Of a DNA stretch of 35,764 bases, positions 33,549 through 35,764 are shown one piece after another. Below the pieces are notes generated by a model, which saw only the letters and a program-made list of their open reading frames with translations, did not search any database and was not told where the DNA came from. Within the stretch, counting starts at the first letter, position 1; every line of letters begins with the position of its first letter. This stretch comes from Mobilicoccus sp. (GTDB lineage Bacteria > Actinomycetota > Actinomycetes > Actinomycetales > Dermatophilaceae): NCBI GenBank assembly GCA_030538585.1, contig JAUNTP010000008.1, forward strand, positions 7,323 through 43,086. Reading direction: 5' to 3'. Made by a program: the position numbers and the translations under genes.

Positions 33549-33659
33549 CGACACGAATGACGACAGATCACCCCAGTGCCCGAGACCGTCAGGTCGCTGA
33601 GCTGCGACGATGGCGAGGCGGCCAGGTCAGGGTGCGCTGATCTGTCGTCATTCGTGTCG
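33549..33659. repeat. 111-base element with perfect 22-base inverted ends
   Basis: Bases 33549-33570 and 33638-33659 are perfect reverse complements (arms begin CGACACGAATGACG). The 67-base interior carries a small GTCGC/GCGAC hairpin and no coding frame. It may be a terminator for the transporter operon, but the large loop and AT-richer arms also suit a small non-autonomous mobile element. No target-site duplication is seen. The remaining gap to 33788 shows nothing but the next ribosome site. Confidence 0.85.
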
Positions 33660-33787
33660 TCTGCGCGGGACAGCGCCACCGTGGTCCCGTCGCCGATGCT
33701 GCCTCACGTGCCGTCAGAGGCGTTGCGTGGGCGGTCCCCGGCAGGGAGGATCAAGGGGTGCGCATCGAAACGTGGAGAACCCGCCCG

Positions 33788-35764
33788 ATGACCAGGGCAC
33801 TTGCTGCCGTTGCCCTCGGGGGAGCGCTCGTGCTCGGAGGGCCGCTCGCGTACGCCGACGCACCGCAGAACCTCAGCGACGCCATCACCGACAACTCCGG
33901 TGTCCTGTCCGGCACGGGCGCGGCGCGCACGGCCATCAGCGACCTCTCCGCCGAGACGGGCCTCAACCTGCGCGTCGTGTTCGTCGACTCCTTCGACGGG
34001 ATGAACCGCCAGGACTGGGCCGAACGCACGTTCACCCAGAGCGGATTCGGCGGCCGCGACATCCTCCTGGCCGTCGCCACCCAGGATCGGGTGTACTCCT
34101 CGTGGCTCACCGACGGGTCGGGTTTCACTCCCTCGACCTGGGCCGACGTGGAGAGCACCCACATCGAGCCGGCTCTCCGATCGGCCGCGTCCGGTGGTGA
34201 CTGGGGTCAGGTCATCGTCGACACTGCAGAGGGCATCCAGCAGGCGGCCGGCGGCGGCACGAGTGGCAGCGCCTCGCCCAGCAGCCCCACCGGGGGTCAG
34301 AGCGGCGGTGACGCCCTGTTGTGGGTCGTCGGTGGCACGGCCCTGGCGGGCACGTCGGCGTTCATGCTGCTGCGCGGCCGCGACAAGAAGAACGAGCAGG
34401 CCGCCGGACGATCCGGTAGTCGCTCGGCCGGAGGCCCGCCCGGCGGCGGCGACCCGCAGGACCGCGTCGACCCCGCCGAGCTGCAGCGTCGCGCCGCGGC
34501 GGCCCTGGTGACGCTGGATGATGAGATCCGCTCCTCCGGTGAGGAGTTGGCGTTCGCTGAGGCGCAGTTCGGCACCCAGGCCACCGTGAAGTTCCGGCAG
34601 GCGCTCGAACGCGCCAAGCAGGGATCGGTCGAGGCGTTCCGCCTGCAACAGCAGATCGACGACGGCGACATCCCAGAGCAGGATCAGCCGGCGGCGTGGT
34701 CGCGCATCATCGCGCTCGCCACCGACGCCGACAAGGTCCTCGAGGAGCACACCGAGGAGTTCACCCGCATGCGGGACCTGCAGTCGCGGGCGCCCAAGGT
34801 GCTCTCCGAGCTGGAGCGGCGCACCGGTGAGGTGCAGGCCCGCATCCCCAGCGCCAAGCAGCAGCTCGCGTCGCTGGAGGCGACCTATCCGGCGGCGGCC
34901 CTGCGGACCGTCAAGGAGAACGTCGGCCAGGCCAAGCGCCTCGTCGCCTCGGCCTCCGGGCTCATTCAGTCGGGGCGTGAGCACCTGGAGGACGGCGACC
35001 GGCCCGCCGCGGTGGTCTCCGCGCGCGGCGCCGAAGACGCGCTCGGCCAGGCGAGTTCACTGCTCGACGCCGTCGACCGCGCCCACGTCGACCTGCCCCA
35101 GGCCGCCGAGGAGCTCGACCGGCGCCTCGCCTCCATCAGCTCCGACATCGCCGACGCCGAGCGTCTCGGCGCCGACGACCAGCTCACCCGCGAGGCGCTC
35201 GTCGCGGCCCAGGCCGCCATCGCGCGCGGACGCGAGGCCCGCACCGGCGGCGACCCCCTCGGTGCCCTCGCCGACCTCGACTCCGCCGAACACGACCTCG
35301 ACAGCGCCCTCGAGCGCTACCGCGAGGCCGAGGCCCACGAGCGCAAGCAGCGGGCCAGCGTCGACGAACGTTTCCAGCGGGCCCGCGCCCGCCTGGTGTC
35401 GATCGACGACACGATCCGTACCCACCGCGGCGGCGTCGGCCGGGAGGCCCGCACCCGCATCTCCGAGGCGCTGCGGCTGTACGAGCAGGCCCGTGAGGAG
35501 TCCCGCACCGACCTCACCTCCGCCCTGTCCACGCTCGCCCGCGCCGAACGGCTCGGCGAAGACGCCCTGCGCATCTACGAGGACGACCAGTCCGGGTGGG
35601 GCGGCATGGGTGGCATGGGCGGCGGCATGAGCCGTCATCGCGGTGGCCACCGCGGCGGGGTCGACATCGGCTCGATGATCCTCGGCGGCATCCTCTTCGG
35701 CGGGGGTGGCGGAGGCGGCGGCTCGTCCTGGGGTGGCGGTGGCGGTGGCGGCGGCTCCTGGGGC
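33788..35764 (+). CDS. TPM-domain (TLP18.3/Psb32/MOLO-1) membrane protein with coiled coil, 3' end outside the window
   Basis: The first 659 codons are present; the frame is open at the right edge. A Sec signal peptide (cleavage near AYA/DA, residue 23) is followed by a TPM domain (about 25-152: NLSDAITDNSGVLS, LRVVFVDSFDGMNRQDWAE, GFGGRDILLAVATQDR). A Gly/Ser linker and one membrane helix (176-195, ALLWVVGGTALAGTSAFMLL) follow. The cytoplasmic part (about 225-600) is a long, charged, Ala/Glu/Arg-rich helical region, probably coiled coil. The tail is very Gly-rich (GGGG/SSWGGG). Such proteins are common in actinobacteria and have no settled function. GGAG lies ten bases before the ATG. The last residues cannot be known here. 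Confidence 0.9.
   Translation, partial: MTRALAAVALGGALVLGGPLAYADAPQNLSDAITDNSGVLSGTGAARTAISDLSAETGLNLRVVFVDSFDGMNRQDWAERTFTQSGFGGRDILLAVATQDRVYSSWLTDGSGFTPSTWADVESTHIEPALRSAASGGDWGQVIVDTAEGIQQAAGGGTSGSASPSSPTGGQSGGDALLWVVGGTALAGTSAFMLLRGRDKKNEQAAGRSGSRSAGGPPGGGDPQDRVDPAELQRRAAAALVTLDDEIRSSGEELAFAEAQFGTQATVKFRQALERAKQGSVEAFRLQQQIDDGDIPEQDQPAAWSRIIALATDADKVLEEHTEEFTRMRDLQSRAPKVLSELERRTGEVQARIPSAKQQLASLEATYPAAALRTVKENVGQAKRLVASASGLIQSGREHLEDGDRPAAVVSARGAEDALGQASSLLDAVDRAHVDLPQAAEELDRRLASISSDIADAERLGADDQLTREALVAAQAAIARGREARTGGDPLGALADLDSAEHDLDSALERYREAEAHERKQRASVDERFQRARARLVSIDDTIRTHRGGVGREARTRISEALRLYEQAREESRTDLTSALSTLARAERLGEDALRIYEDDQSGWGGMGGMGGGMSRHRGGHRGGVDIGSMILGGILFGGGGGGGGSSWGGGGGGGGSWG

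Overview
This is a high-GC, gene-dense chromosomal segment that looks like an actinobacterium of the order Micrococcales (Dermacoccaceae or Intrasporangiaceae-like). The inference rests on strong G/C bias at third codon positions, frequent GTG starts and ATGA/GTGA gene overlaps, an isorenieratene-type crt gene order known from actinobacteria, and intergenic palindromes of a kind I associate with this group. No rRNA, tRNA, CRISPR array, transposase or integrase is visible.

Layout. (1) 46-6835, minus strand: a six-gene carotenoid operon, crtE-crtI-crtB-Rieske protein-methyltransferase-crtU, in which every junction is a 4-base stop/start overlap. No lycopene cyclase is seen before the left edge. 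(2) 6977-8048, plus: a small secreted protein, a terminator and a MarR regulator that may control the divergent crt operon. (3) 8091-9461, minus: a GabD-type aldehyde dehydrogenase, followed by about 600 non-coding bases filled by a 192-base tandem repeat built from a dispersed palindrome. (4) 10059-18825, plus: recC-recB-recD, encoding a complete RecBCD nuclease/helicase with overlapping genes. (5) 18939-21543, minus: an aldo/keto reductase and an unknown membrane protein. (6) 21649-24793, plus: a CapA-like lipoprotein and, after two DnaA-box-like sites, a two-gene unit of a small helical protein and a WXG-motif protein with an unrecognised C-terminal region. (7) 24811-27832, plus: a GNAT acetyltransferase overlapping a short class III CoA-transferase whose 3' end runs into a palindromic element, then an EntS-like MFS exporter. 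(8) 27896-31129, minus: a GNAT and N-succinylamino-acid-racemase-type pair, then citrate synthase with a strong terminator. (9) 31380-33526, plus: an ABC ATPase and its membrane partner. A 111-base element with perfect 22-base inverted ends follows, and then a TPM-domain protein cut by the right edge.

The most unusual signals are non-coding. A family of about 30-38 base half-elements (at least 12 copies) occurs mostly as inverted pairs with a nearly constant 27-28 base spacer, and one copy supplies the stop codon of a gene. A second hairpin family (27843-27880 and a decayed relative at 31173-31202) and the 22-base inverted-repeat element at 33549-33659 are also unexplained. Among proteins, the WXG-motif pair at 22893-24793 is the best candidate for an undescribed system.
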